Shown here one piece after another: positions 1 through 12,250 of a stretch of 64,000 nucleotides of DNA (position 1 is its first letter; each line of letters starts with the position of its first letter). The position numbers and the translations under genes were made by a program. The notes under the pieces are model-generated. The model ran no database searches and was not told the DNA's origin. It saw nothing but the letters and a program-made list of their open reading frames with translations. Origin of the DNA: Neelides folsomi (Eukaryota; Arthropoda; Collembola; Neelipleona; Neelidae); NCBI GenBank assembly GCA_034687125.1, contig JAQGBZ010000013.1, positions 186,001 to 250,000 on the forward strand, written 5' to 3'.

Positions 1-2780
1 TTCTCATTTTGAGAGCATCCTTTAACTTCAATTTATTCTCTCGATCAAAATTACAGATGTATCTAAATAATTTATGTAATGTTTATCACTCATAATTTTC
101 AGTCTTGATCTGTAAGTTAATTATCTTCATAGAAATATTTTTAATTAAACCAAAATGAAGTATTTTTCTATTATTTACATAGCTTAAATAGCTCTTATCA
201 TATTTTCTAAAATGAAATTGAATCTCGTTCCCTTTGAAATTTCTGGACTCTGCGTAAAGTAAATAGACTCGCTCAAATATAATAAAAGTGTAAATCCGAG
301 TTTCAGGAATTTGAGATTCCATTACTCTCAGAGTTAAACGCGCGAATGTAACTCCATGTATCTATTCATGAGTGAAGAGGTTTATAGGAAGAAGCACCTT
401 ACCAATTTCCAAGATAAAGCCCCAAATCTCCGAAGAGAACTTGAAAGGAAAGCTCCAAAATTTAGTTAAACTTCTTCACCGGAGAAAGGGGGCTGGGAAT
501 AGGAGATGATTAGGGAACCGTACGCCGTTCATAGAGATTTCGAGTCCGATGGAGATGAAATGGAAATGGGGGAAGTTGGATGAAAAATCGTAATAGGGAA
601 GATCTACGTGAAAATTCATTGGAAATGGATGGGCATTGAAATTGAAAGCCTCAACTGTCCGTCCATTTCATTTCTCCTCCTCTTCTCTTCCCTAGACTAA
701 TATATACGTACCCAAATCGAATTTGAAATTACTTTTAATTCTCAAGAGACCTTCACAATTCCACTTTCTTGCCTTTAAATTTGAAGAATTTTCCCACGCT
801 ACCTCCGCCCAACTTGCTAATTTCGCATATGGTCTTGCTAGACTCCCAGTCACTTCAAACACCAAACACGACCCAAAATTCCAATTGCATTCATTACAAA
901 TTAGTCCTCGCCGGAGTAATGTAGGAGAAAGAGACTGATGAGAGGAGGAAAGTAATGAGAAGAGGAAAGACAAAGGCCAGTGGCAACTGGTAGGAATTTA
1001 CGATTCAAATTAAATGGTAGGTGGAATTGAATAGTTGGCGGAGGGTGATTAGCCAAGCTCGATTATCCTCTTTGAGAGCTAATCATCTATTAGAGGGGAA
1101 TCCTTTCGGGGAAGAGAATGCGAACGGAGCGGGAGAACTTCCGCTTAATGTCTCGTTCATTAACCACACTCCGCTCCGGTTCCCTCGATCATCCATTCAA
1201 ATTAAAAAGAGAGGATTTGCCCCGCTCTTCATTTCCTATCCCGAATCTGCATAAAGCATTGAACCGAAAAGTACAATGAGACTCCACGTTTCTTTCATCT
1301 CCTTATCACTCGGTCGGCATTCAGAGATTTGTTTTCAAATTCAATCTCCCTTCAATGGGAGTTCTAATGGGAGAACTTGGGGTACTTTACCAATTCATTC
1401 ATGAATTTTGATACTTTTAATGATTTGGAAGGGGAGTGAACCCCAAAACCCACAGGGCGACTCTGTGCGTAGGTAGGAAAAACATACCTTTGGTTCCTGC
1501 CACTCAAGAAATGGATTGAATAATAAAGAAGACGTAATTGAATTAAATTACAGAGTTCAAAGATCAATTGTTAGGTGAAATTATTCTTGGAGTCAGTATG
1601 GATGAGCTCTATTCTTTATTTAGGGTTGGAAATGAAATGAGAAATTATTCATAAGAGATTCCCATCTCTGCCTTTGTGTATAAAAAAACAGAGAGTTTCT
1701 CATCGTTGATGGCTGATAGCTGATAGGCCTATTGACTGACTAAGAGGATTAATTTGAGCTCTGGTGCTGAGGAGACGCCTTAAAAGGTTCCTGGGAACCG
1801 CAGGGGCCTAATGAGAAAGAAGAGGCTATTCGAAGGAGGCCAATGACTAGAACCAAGTCGAGTCGCTGTATGATGAATATTTGTATAACCATGTAGCTAT
1901 TAACAAGTCTCAAGATCCGAGACTGATCCGTGGGGACGAAGGTGAAGTTTCTTTCATGAGGAAAAAATGAAGCGATGAATTCGAGGACCAACAGACCTCT
2001 AATTTTGACTCTGTCCAATAATAATGTGTGAGTTATTATAAAAACATATTTGTAGACGAAGGAGGGTCAAAAGGATCCCGAACCCGGTTCAAGATCAAGA
2101 GATACAAAGTTGAATCTTGGAGCTGTGAATGTCTAGGCTTCCACGCTGTGAGCGGCGTACGAAATTATTTTACATTTGAAAGAGGCCCTGATAGGATCTC
2201 CGCCTTAAAATCAATGTCAAGTCTCCGAGCTTCGACTCCTTCGCCTCGGACGATGAGGAAATTGAAGAAGGATACAAATAGGAGAGAAAAAGCTCCCTTG
2301 TTTTCCCTGACAGGCCCCTCTTATCACCCGAATCTTGGGCACATGGACGTATCCTCTCTTTTGATTAATCAGCCTCAGCTCCCACCTCGGCCGAGTCAGG
2401 CGGCCGTCGCTGGTAATTAAACCAAGAAGCCTCCGCTTATTAAATCACTGATCTCTTAAGTGGGGTGGAGAGATTAAAGCCCTGATTCACTTCAGACAGC
2501 CCATCTTCCCCTGTCGCTCTTCATCTTGGAGAGTCAAAGAATTCGAACCAGCGTGTGGGATATGCCCCATGTCACACAGGAGCCTCTTGTTGTCGAACTC
2601 ATTTCCCTCCATGCATAATTCAATAGATCACTCATTGTTATTCCTCCGCTTGTACCCAACTCCCATCCCAGATGACTTTCTCCAATATATATGGGGGAGT
2701 AAATCAAACTCAATTTGTTTCCGGACCTTTATTGAAATCCAAAAACCATCTTTGTCCTTTATATGCTAATTTCTAATCTG
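1..2780. other. Gene-free stretch, mixed base composition
   Basis: I see no supportable gene here. Open frames occur on both strands but none resembles a known protein. The stretch holds two TAATGAG motifs (near 952 and 1808) and an 11-bp palindrome GAACCCGGTTC at 2080-2090. A short open segment at 2314-2412 lies between a good acceptor-like and a weaker donor-like signal; it is discussed as a weak exon candidate in the findings. From about 900 onward the sequence is balanced in base content with many short purine runs, unlike the A+T-rich block that follows. Confidence 0.5.
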
Positions 2781-4720
2781 AGAGGCTCGAATCGAAAAGT
2801 GAGCATCAACATTACTGTTATTCTCGAATAACTTTTAAAATGAAGATGGTTTGGGTAAGCACTAGCAATATATCGCAAGAGGTACTTCATAATAATATAT
2901 GATTATAATAAAGATGATAATATGAGTTCTGTAAAGCCCACTTTAGTCTTTATTTACCAAGAAACGTTATGTGAATATCGAGCTCAATCAATATGAGTGT
3001 TATGATCAAATCTCGATGCGCCAACAATTGTATTGAAAAGAGTAATTTTTGTGCGTTGTTGATGTCGAAGATATTATTTCTTTCTTTCATAGGATAATAG
3101 TTAAATATTCAAAATGAACGGTTGACTTAAATGATATTTATGTTAGCAAAAATATTCAAATGTTGTATAATAATGAACGAATATATCATAATTTATAATA
3201 TTTGGTTCATTCTTAGATCAATAAATATTATTCTTAAGTATCTTTTGTGCACTCAAAATTTATGACTTTACCATACATTTCCAAAATCTTATTAAAGATG
3301 AAATCGTGTTTTCCCCTTACTGACATGTCTTTCAAGTATTTGTAAATTAAATGATTTGTTATACATTTAAACTCAACTTTGACGATAAATACTTTTACAA
3401 TGAAATACCTAATAAGTTAGTTCATAAATATTATTCCACATAGTGTAGTGCATGACATGAGACATGTTTAACCCTTCATAGGTATTTGAGCTAAAAACCC
3501 AATACATAATAGTATGATTTAAAGGCGACAAATCTCTTAATCTTGTCATACAATAGTACTTCGTTCACATCAATCTTGTCAGATAACTTAGATATGACGA
3601 AGATGAGATTGTTCTATTTAATCTGGATCTTGTGGATTATTGAGTAATCTTCCTTGTCGACGTAGATCGTCTAACAGAACCGAACATTATTATGAGTGAG
3701 GTTGCCACCAGGACTGCCGTCCACACGAATAATTTATAGGGCACTCAATTGAGAATCAGAGTCTTTGGCATTCATTTGCATAGGTAATTCAACAGAGAAA
3801 AAACGTCCAGGTTGAAAGATAATATAGTAGTAATGCAGCTGACACGACGCCCTTCGTCCACTGTCTCCTCAATTTGCATAAAAGGGGAAGGTTGGGTTTT
3901 ATTTGGTCGACTGTTGGTAATAGATGTATTCAGATACCATAGGGACTTAACTATTCATGTACCTTATGTACTTTATAAGTAAGTATAAGCATGAATGTAA
4001 ATAGTGGAGTTATTATATGGGGGATTCATGATCCTGAGTCAAAGGAGAACCACCGAGGACCGAAGAGATGAAATAATTTAAGTTAAGAAATATGACCGAG
4101 GAAATATTAAAGTTTATAACGGGGTAGTCTGGATGAGGAGCCTGAGCTGTGAATTGTGAATGCGGGCTGGCTGGAGTGAGACATAAAGCTCGACTCATGA
4201 CTCTCTAATGAAAATAAACGGGCCACTCCGCTGAGTTATGCTCGCTTCTTCCTCAAATATTGAGCCGAAGAGTCCCAATCTAAACTTGTAATAAAACCGG
4301 GTAGCATCTCCTAAAATCCTTACGCTCATCCCGGAACAGCCCCCAAGTTATCTCGACCACCGACGCCTCCCTGCATACAAAACATTATAATATCTATCAA
4401 AACAGGAGGAATTGAAACTCAGCAGCTTTGAACTAATATAAATTCAGATTACCTGGCCAAAGCCTTTTTTCTCTTTTAATGGATGATAGTATGATAGATT
4501 TTTAATAAAACATTTTCTCATTATAAATCCAATTAATTTTTATCGATTTGATTGTTGTGCCTTATTAATGGTAATCCTCTATGAGTGATTACATTAATTC
4601 ATTTGAGTTATAATGGAAGTTTGAGTAAAATGCCTGGTTATTATAAATAATATTATAAATAATTGGTAATTATAATTAATTAACTATAAGTGTGTACTCA
4701 TAAATTGGTATTTCGTTCGG
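2781..4720. other. A+T-rich gene-free block with two octamers
   Basis: No gene is visible. The block is clearly richer in A and T than its neighbours. Two perfect ATTTGCAT octamers lie 98 bp apart on the same strand at 3774-3781 and 3872-3879, inside a short more balanced patch (about 3640-3900). The first is followed by AGGT, and the same 12-base string ATTTGCATAGGT recurs at 48827-48838. Confidence 0.5.
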
Positions 4721-7700
4721 TTAACCCATCGGTTAATACTACTTTTATTTACCCAATAAAGGTGTATCAGAGGCTCATATCAAATATAATTGTTATCAAG
4801 TACCGGAAGGAACTTGCCGGAAACCCGCTGTTTTTGTTTGAGGCAGGCAGAGTTGTTTGTGATCTCAGTTTTTTTGAGATTCTAAAAACCAAACTGAAAT
4901 GCCCATTTGAATGGGCCCATTATGAGAAATGCCGATACATATGGGCTTAAGATTACTGGAGCTCTCAGATTCAGCTTCAACTCTCCATTTGCCTCTGCTC
5001 TGTATTAAAGAGAAGAGACATTTTCTTTTATATAAGTATATTTATTTACAAAAGCCCAGTAATTTTGGATCAACTTTCTTGGCTGTAAATCAGTAAAATG
5101 TTGCTGGATATTTTCAATAGCTTTTTAAAGCCCATTTTTACGAGGATCGAATAGTCACAAAGAAAGTTTGGCTAAATTTTTAAAATATATTTGACGACCT
5201 TTCGTTTACAGGAGAAATTTTGACTATCCCAATTACTAATATAAACACTGGGAGCATATCTTAAGACATATATGGATGGATAATGGGCTTGGTGGAAACC
5301 GTTGAGTTTGATATATTTCACTTCAATTGGCTGTATAAGGCAAAAAAGTGATTATTTTAATCAGCAGAGCAGAAGGTTGAAATTTTATTTTCTCTTGTTT
5401 GCTGAATTGAACTTTAATATGAGGAAGAGGAGGAAGGGAGAAAAGAATCAAATGGATGAAGTACTTGAGAAATCAATTTGGCTCAAGATGAGAGGCTCGG
5501 AGTTTAGAACTTGGGTTGGTTGACTGAATGAGACATTTTTCATATCGGTTTTATTTTACTTGGAGAGGTAGCGGACTTGGCCGTTAGTCTAATCGAAATG
5601 AAAGTGGGTCCATTCCCCTCCCGCTTCTTTTTTGCAAAATGGAGAGTTTTGACCCTCGTCGTCTTCGCCGTTCGTCAAGTAGTGTTTTACACAGAGCTTC
5701 CTCGTTATTCAACCGAAGGAGAGAATGGGCCTCTGTTTGGTCCAATGGTCCATCGAAGCCCACTGAGCCCAAAACTCATTTGGAGATGAATTGAAGCGAA
5801 AGCATGTTTTGGAAATTGCCTCCTTCAGATGAAATATTTGAAAATCAAAATGCGAGTCTCGGAATCCTTCTCCGTTCATGATAAGATTCTCACTCCATTA
5901 TTCGATTTGGGTTCGAGAGCTTTAGTGATCATCTCATGCTCATCTAAGGGAGGGAAGGGAGCCTCATGCAGAGTTCATATTTCTCTTGGTCAACTCTGAA
6001 GATTCCACTAAGCTCCCCCGTCATTCCTCCTCCTTTCCTGATCTGATCATTTTAACTAAAGGAATCAAAGCGGGAGCTTATCGGAGATCTGAAGTGTAAG
6101 TCAAATGGAGAAAGTAATGTCTTTCAAAAGAAATCGTTCGAAACAAAATAATGACCTCGGAAAATGTCATTTCTGCTGAGTCGAATAAACCCTCGTTTAT
6201 TTGTTGCCCCTTAACTCTTCCAGAAGCCCCATTTCAACTCGAGAGCCTCTTTTTAATACGACTGTAAAGTGCGGACCATTATTTTATACAATACATCTAG
6301 CCTTCTCTCAACGGTGGCTCAGTCACCTTTTCTGCCTCACGAAAAAGTTATAAATGCTGAAGTTTCAATTAAATTCAAACCCTCTCCCACTCTTTATTTT
6401 TCAATATAAACTCCTCCGAATAAATTATAAATTCTCCTTGTACAGACACTGCAAACTAAAACTTGTTAGGATGTTGATTATTTCCCCAAGTTTATTACTC
6501 AACCACTCGACCGCAAAAACTTGCAATTAAAATATAAATTTTAATGATTGATGAAATCCTCAATTGTGCAAACTTAAATTATTCTTGACGAGTTGAATTG
6601 ATAAATGAAAAGGATGTTTTAAAACCTCTATCAATGACTATTTACATTTCTACATAATTTAAATGACTCAATTACTCATTATGCTATTCTTATTTAACTT
6701 ACTATATTAGGGACTTTGGCATTCTTCACCGCGTATTTTTCTGGTTGAGTCAAATAGGACTATTATTTATAAAATTTATAATAATTTAACAGCTCATTAT
6801 TCATTATTTAAACAGGCACATTTTAAATGGGGATTCTTTTACAATAAATATTGAGAAATCGTTCTACTTTTAAATACCAACAACAAATAATTTTTCAGTT
6901 ATTAAAAATTTAAATTACCAATTTATTTGTCTGAGCAGATGGTCTTTTTTGTAAATGGGAAAATAAAGGAATACAGAACAAGCAGATAGTTGACAATTGA
7001 AAAAATTCAGCCTTGAAGGCTCGATTAGTGATATATTATCATGTTCTTCCACTTGTGCTCAATTAGTAAAATATGTTGTTAAATGTACTTTCTAAGTATA
7101 AGAACTCGTCATATGTAAATTCGGTAATGCAAATAGGCCATAAAACACTTTGGCACACCGCATGATCCCTATAAGACTCAAAGTGTTTATATGGCGAGGG
7201 GCGGATTAAAGCACAATCCACCGGCCTCGACCCGTTGATGAGGAAAGAAAGACAATTAAATCCGAATGATCTCTTTTTGTCCAAATTGGTTAAAGCTAAA
7301 AGCTAACAAAAGGGCGAACCCGTCGAGGAATACGAGGAAAAGGGGGAAGTCATCCTCATCAGTATGCATCTCATGGCGAGCAAATCACTTTGATTGGGCT
7401 CTCTATTACTTCGCCATCGAGATCCCCTTTGCCGTTCACAACCGTCCACAATCAGAATCTACACTCCGAACACCACTCGGGGCATTCCACTAATTATTGT
7501 GTCAATGAGTCCCGAGACGCTCTCCGTTCCACCATTTCATTGAGAGAAGAATCAATTCCTTTGTTTGCCCTTCTCCTCTCGGGAGCACAGAAGGAAGGAG
7601 ATCATTAAGGGTACAACAGGAGACTTGAAGCTTTTAATTGACGCCTCAGTTGGAGTTCCCCTTTGTGTAGAGAGTGTGTCTTGAAATGTGAAATTAATAC

Positions 7701-10400
7701 TTTTTACTCCTGTTCCTTGAGGCATCTCTTTACTCATTATATCCCTCATTACAACCACACTTCATTGTCCAATTTGATTTCTTCGGCAGTCATTCACACT
7801 TCCCCTTCGGATGAATAACCTTCGGCTCCATCACTATTTTTTTTCTTTTATATGCCTTCAAATTGAAAGACACCGCTTGTATATGTTGAACTTATAATGT
7901 AAACATTGGTTCTTTTCAATTCTATTGTAATGACAAGATTGAACAGATTAATTCGTGCATGGTCGTTGTTACACATTGTAGAAACCGTCTGGGTATTACA
8001 ATTTGGTAAGACAGATAAAGATATTTACATTTTAAAGTCTGTCTAGGCTACAATTATTTAAATACACATGCTTCCATATACCGCCGTATATCATTCTTAT
8101 GGAATGAACTGGATATGAGCTAAAATGAGATTAGTAATCTTATTTCAGAGATACATTTAATTAGTATCTCAGAGGAGTGAGAGAAACAATCCATCATTCC
8201 GATTCCATCTTTCCTGATGGATCCCTGAGTGAAGTAAAGTTAGATGAGAAACTTCATATTCGACCACGAATCCGGAACTCTACGCATATACACATTTCAC
8301 TATTTTAATGCCATTGATATAAATATTATTTGGTGTACTAATAATGCATCTGTACATATTTAAATTATGAATATGAAATTGAAAATATTTAAATCCTAAA
8401 TTCTATCAAAAATTGTTAATTATTTTATCGTTTGGTCGTTTAAATTAATTGTAATAGTACAGAGAGATTTTAATAATTATTCAAATTTGAATTATAAAAG
8501 TGTACAATAAGTAAATAATTTATGTATAAAGTTTTAATGGAAAAAAGAATGACTCGAGGGAGTATTGAATCCGGGAAAGTTGAATTGGATCTTTGAAGGA
8601 AATGTGTAGTTGGAGGGCAGAGGGTGAAAATCGGCTCAAAAATTGATTGGCAGGAGGAAGGGAAGATTAAAAAAGTAATTTTCTTTAAATATTCCGAGAG
8701 TGGACGATGGCGTGAATCTACGTGATTGGGGCTCGCGGACCAAGGGAGATGTAGAGGAATTTTTTGCATTTTGAGTGGAGATTGTTGAGCTGAGACGGAG
8801 GCCATTTCATTTGATAATGGGGTGGAGGGCCGCGAGTCCAGCTTCCTCTCCGTTTCCATTTTTCATAAGCCTTCTGGCCGCAGAAGATAGAGTGGATGAT
8901 GAAGCTCCTGTCACTATCTCCGAGCCTTGGCCCTTCGACAATTCCCGAGTCCGAACTGAAGCCCACCGTCGGAAAGAAGAACAACTTTCTATTTATCGAT
9001 TCATCTCTAATGCCCCTTCATACATTATGAAAAATTTATGCATTTACTCGTCTCCGCTTCTTCCACCCTCAATCCCTCGTCCGGCCCTTTCTGGCTAAAA
9101 ACCCTCTCGATGAGTAAACAATCCATCCCCATTATTTCCAACTCTTTTCTCCCCTGGCCCCCGGCCAAGGCTTCCACACTTAATTCTAATCCGGTTTAAC
9201 ATGCATAAGTATCTCCCCATTTAAATTATTCATGTCCGAGGAGGCTCATGAAAAGGAGAGGAGCTTTCTCCGTTTTCATTTATTTATATCAGATGGAGAT
9301 CTTTTACACAGATTTCACAATCTGTTTCATCCGTCCGCCTGTCCACCGAGTGAATAGAGGAATTGGACGATGGCCGTCCCGCTCATTTCAATTTTGATGG
9401 TGATGGAGGGACATCCGGGGAAGATGTGGCTGCCCGCGCTCTTCCACTCCTTCATTTCCACTCGAGGAGGACCCATCATTGCGAATGTATTTCTCTCCTC
9501 AAGATGCAAATCTCCTTCTGTCTCCGATCTTCTTTCTCATTCACTGTTTACGTAAATGCAGGGCCCGTGTCATTTGTAGCCATCTTGGACGACCAGCGCT
9601 TTGTCCGCTCCCAGGGCCCATCTTTATGTATGAAATGAGAGTGGTGGGCGAGAGGCAGGGAAAGTTCCATTCCTTCTGCATATCTCCTTCCTCTTCCTCG
9701 GTGACAGAGACACATTATGCATTATCGCTCGAGTGAGTGGACTTTCCTCCTCGTGTCCTCCAGGCGTCCAGTCGGAAATGAATGCGTAATTCCCCAAAAG
9801 CCGGGACATCCATCGAGGGGAATTGCAAAAGCGGCGGAGAACCAGAGCCCCTTTGATGATCTTACTTATCCTTTCTTTCTCTCCCCTTTTCCACGAGACT
9901 CAAAGGAGGAATTTATTCTTCAAGAGGAGTTAAGAAAGGTATATCAATGTAAGATTGGATATATAATACAAACTTTCTTCCAATTCAACACTTCAGTCCA
10001 CTTCCGCTCTTTTAGATCGTTTTACTCAATCAAATATCTCGCCTTCCAACAAAGTTCAGACGCCTTGAATGATTCACCACCTTTTTTGAATTGAATTTGT
10101 TATATTCAAATTTAATTACAATTTAATTAAATTTGATAATTAAATTGATATTTAATATTACATGTTATGTATAGAATAATTACTGAACATCACTCTTCGA
10201 TTCTTCCTATCCTAAATATCTTAAAAATATTCATAAATACACCCAACTTTGTAAACTATTTAGGTATGTAGCTTTTATTGGTACAGAAATCAAAAAGATT
10301 TTTTAATTGCGGCAATAAAAGAGACAGCTATGTAATCAAATGATGATAAATATGACAGCCACGTGTGGAGGTTGAGGGGCATAATGGTGTAAGTAAATAT
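4721..10400. other. Gene-free stretch with scattered octamers and a short palindrome
   Basis: No gene is supported. The stretch contains the inverted repeat GCCCATT-TG-AATGGGC at 4901-4916, octamers at 7127-7134 and 9504-9511 (both ATGCAAAT), and CTCATTA motifs near 6675, 6792 and 7731. The part at about 6360-7000 is A+T-rich. Around 8.7-9.8 kb GC is higher and several overlapping frames stay open on both strands, which reflects few stop codons in that composition rather than coding. Confidence 0.5.
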
Positions 10401-10462
10401 GAGATGAAATGTAAATTGAGACAAAAGGCATAGAATTTGAAAGAGTGTCCCCACATTTCCAC

Positions 10463-11814
10463 ATTTGCATTCCTCACTGAATGGAGAAATGAAAGAAGCC
10501 CCTTCCTTCGATTTCGAGAGCATTGAAGGACCATTCGGTGAATAAAATGAAGCATTAACATAATTTTCCAACATTTGCATGGAGAGAAAGGGATGAAAGG
10601 AAAAAAAGGTGTTTTATTCTGAAGAAGGACTCCGCCTCGTGCCACTGCTTTGTCCTTTTCCATTTAGTCAATTCCTACTTAGATTTCACGAAGGCTCCAA
10701 ATCTGGCTATCGAAATTAATCTCACAATAAAGAATGTAATGTAACTAGGCAGGGAGTGGGGACTTCAGAGGTGAGGCTTAAAAGGCTCTCACTCCTTCGC
10801 CCCTTTGGTCCTCTGGAATTTCTATTTAGAACAACGCTGGGGGAGATGGGAATCATTTGCATAATCAAGCAGAAGGACCTCTGACAACGGACTATTATTG
10901 GGCCACGTGCCATCCGTTCTCTGATACACCTTTCAGACCCATTTGCCTTGTAAAAAATATCGAGGAGAGAAGGTAAGTAAGAGGACAATTTTTAATTTAT
11001 GCGTTTAGTTGTTGAATCAAAAGAAACATCTGCGGATGAGTCCTTGTTCCGTTCCTTTCTTTATCTCCCCTCAAAATTAGTTAAGGATCTTTTACAATGA
11101 CCATAATTACGCCTTCCATTACCAGACTTTAATTTTCCAGTAGGAATGAATGAGACTAGATTCGATGATAGATCATGATGTATTGGTCAATTGAAAACCA
11201 GACATCCATGGAATTATAATTTATATAAAAAATGAGAGCCTCGTTCCCTAATCAATATTATTTTACCAGGTTGATCCTTAATAGCATTATCCCTATATGA
11301 ATAAAACTCCAACTCTATAGGTATATATGCATAGCGATATAGCGAGTAGGAAGTTAGTTTATTAAAAAATCCATATTTTAATTTTAGGAGGCGGATTATT
11401 CTAATAAGATATTCCCCTCAAAACTACGTGGAGTATTTATGTATATGTGAGCATAGCATATATTAGTAAAATATTCATTTGGCATTATAAGTTCGAAGAA
11501 AAAATTTGGTTTTTCTTGATTGCTTGTCGGATGCACGCGGATTTCCTATTTGTGAAATAGTGAAATTAGGAAGAGCGCCATGGCCTATTCCCAGCTTCGT
11601 GAAGAGGAAAATAAAAAATAATAGAAGACGACTCATGTGAGAGATAGGGTGAGTGAGCACGAAAAGGAATATTTAAATTTCATATCACTTCATAATCGCA
11701 CTCAACCCGCTCTGCCTCTTTCTCTCTCATTTTCCGAAAGAGCCGAAAAGAAATCAGGACTGGTTTAATAAGCTCTTTTTTCTCAACTCCTTATCACTTC
11801 ATTTACATTTGCAT
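10463..11814. promoter_or_regulatory. Cluster of four POU octamers, all in one orientation
   Basis: Four perfect copies of ATTTGCAT occur at 10463-10470, 10573-10580, 10855-10862 and 11807-11814, all reading 5'-3' on the plus strand. ATTTGCAT (ATGCAAAT) is the classical binding site of POU-domain (Oct) factors. Chance expectation for both strands over 1.35 kb at this composition is about 0.08. No gene lies within the cluster. That this is an enhancer is inference; the motif copies are seen directly. Confidence 0.35.
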
Positions 11815-12103
11815 TATCATTATGGCATTTTGATTTTGGAGGTCTGTGGAAATTATCATGATCATAATGCACGGATTGGCTCGATACGCTCTTAATCTAA
11901 AATCTTATAAATATTGTTGACAGGATGAGTTGAGCCGTGCTCTCCACTCTTTCATCCCCTCTCGATTGTGCAAGCTAAGGAATCTCTCAAGTTTTAAGTG
12001 TAGGAATGGACAACGTATAGTGCAAATGTATATGGCGTATATGCTCCTTCATGCTTGAATTCTTTTTGAGTCAGCATTATCAACTTTGTGGAAAATTATG
12101 ATT

Positions 12104-12250
12104 TACTCTCCAGACGCTGAGCCAATGCATTTCGCGGGTTTTGAATTTGAATTAGAGTTACATAATTTTAATTGCTATAGATTAAAATTATAATAATCTT
12201 ATTCAAATTCTAAAACCCGGGAACTGCATTGGTTCGGCGTCTGGAGAGTA
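12104..12250. repeat. 147-bp foldback element with TA at both ends (MITE-like or hairpin)
   Basis: The two halves are near-exact inverted copies over about 70 bp each. The left arm starts TACTCTCCAGACGC at 12104 and the right arm ends GCGTCTGGAGAGTA at 12250. In the outer 50 bp I count two differences that would be G-U pairs in RNA, two true mismatches and one single-base bulge. The arms continue through TAATTTTAAT/ATTAAAATTA near 12165-12190, leaving only a few unpaired central bases. A TA at each end matches the target duplication of Tc1/mariner-type elements, so a small non-autonomous palindromic element is the likeliest reading. A transcribed long hairpin is the alternative. There is no coding capacity. 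Confidence 0.75.

Noticed and set aside
2188-2274. Short acidic peptide (…FDSFASDDEEIEEGYK) in a second frame
   Set aside because: Attractive composition but only 28 codons, bounded by stops on both sides with a poor acceptor.
2028-2420. 130-codon plus-strand frame as a whole gene
   Set aside because: No recognisable domain, and length is within chance. Only its last 99 nt, which have splice-like borders, are kept as a weak exon candidate.
9717-10094. 125-codon plus-strand open frame
   Set aside because: Unrecognised, overlapping other open frames in a locally stop-poor stretch.
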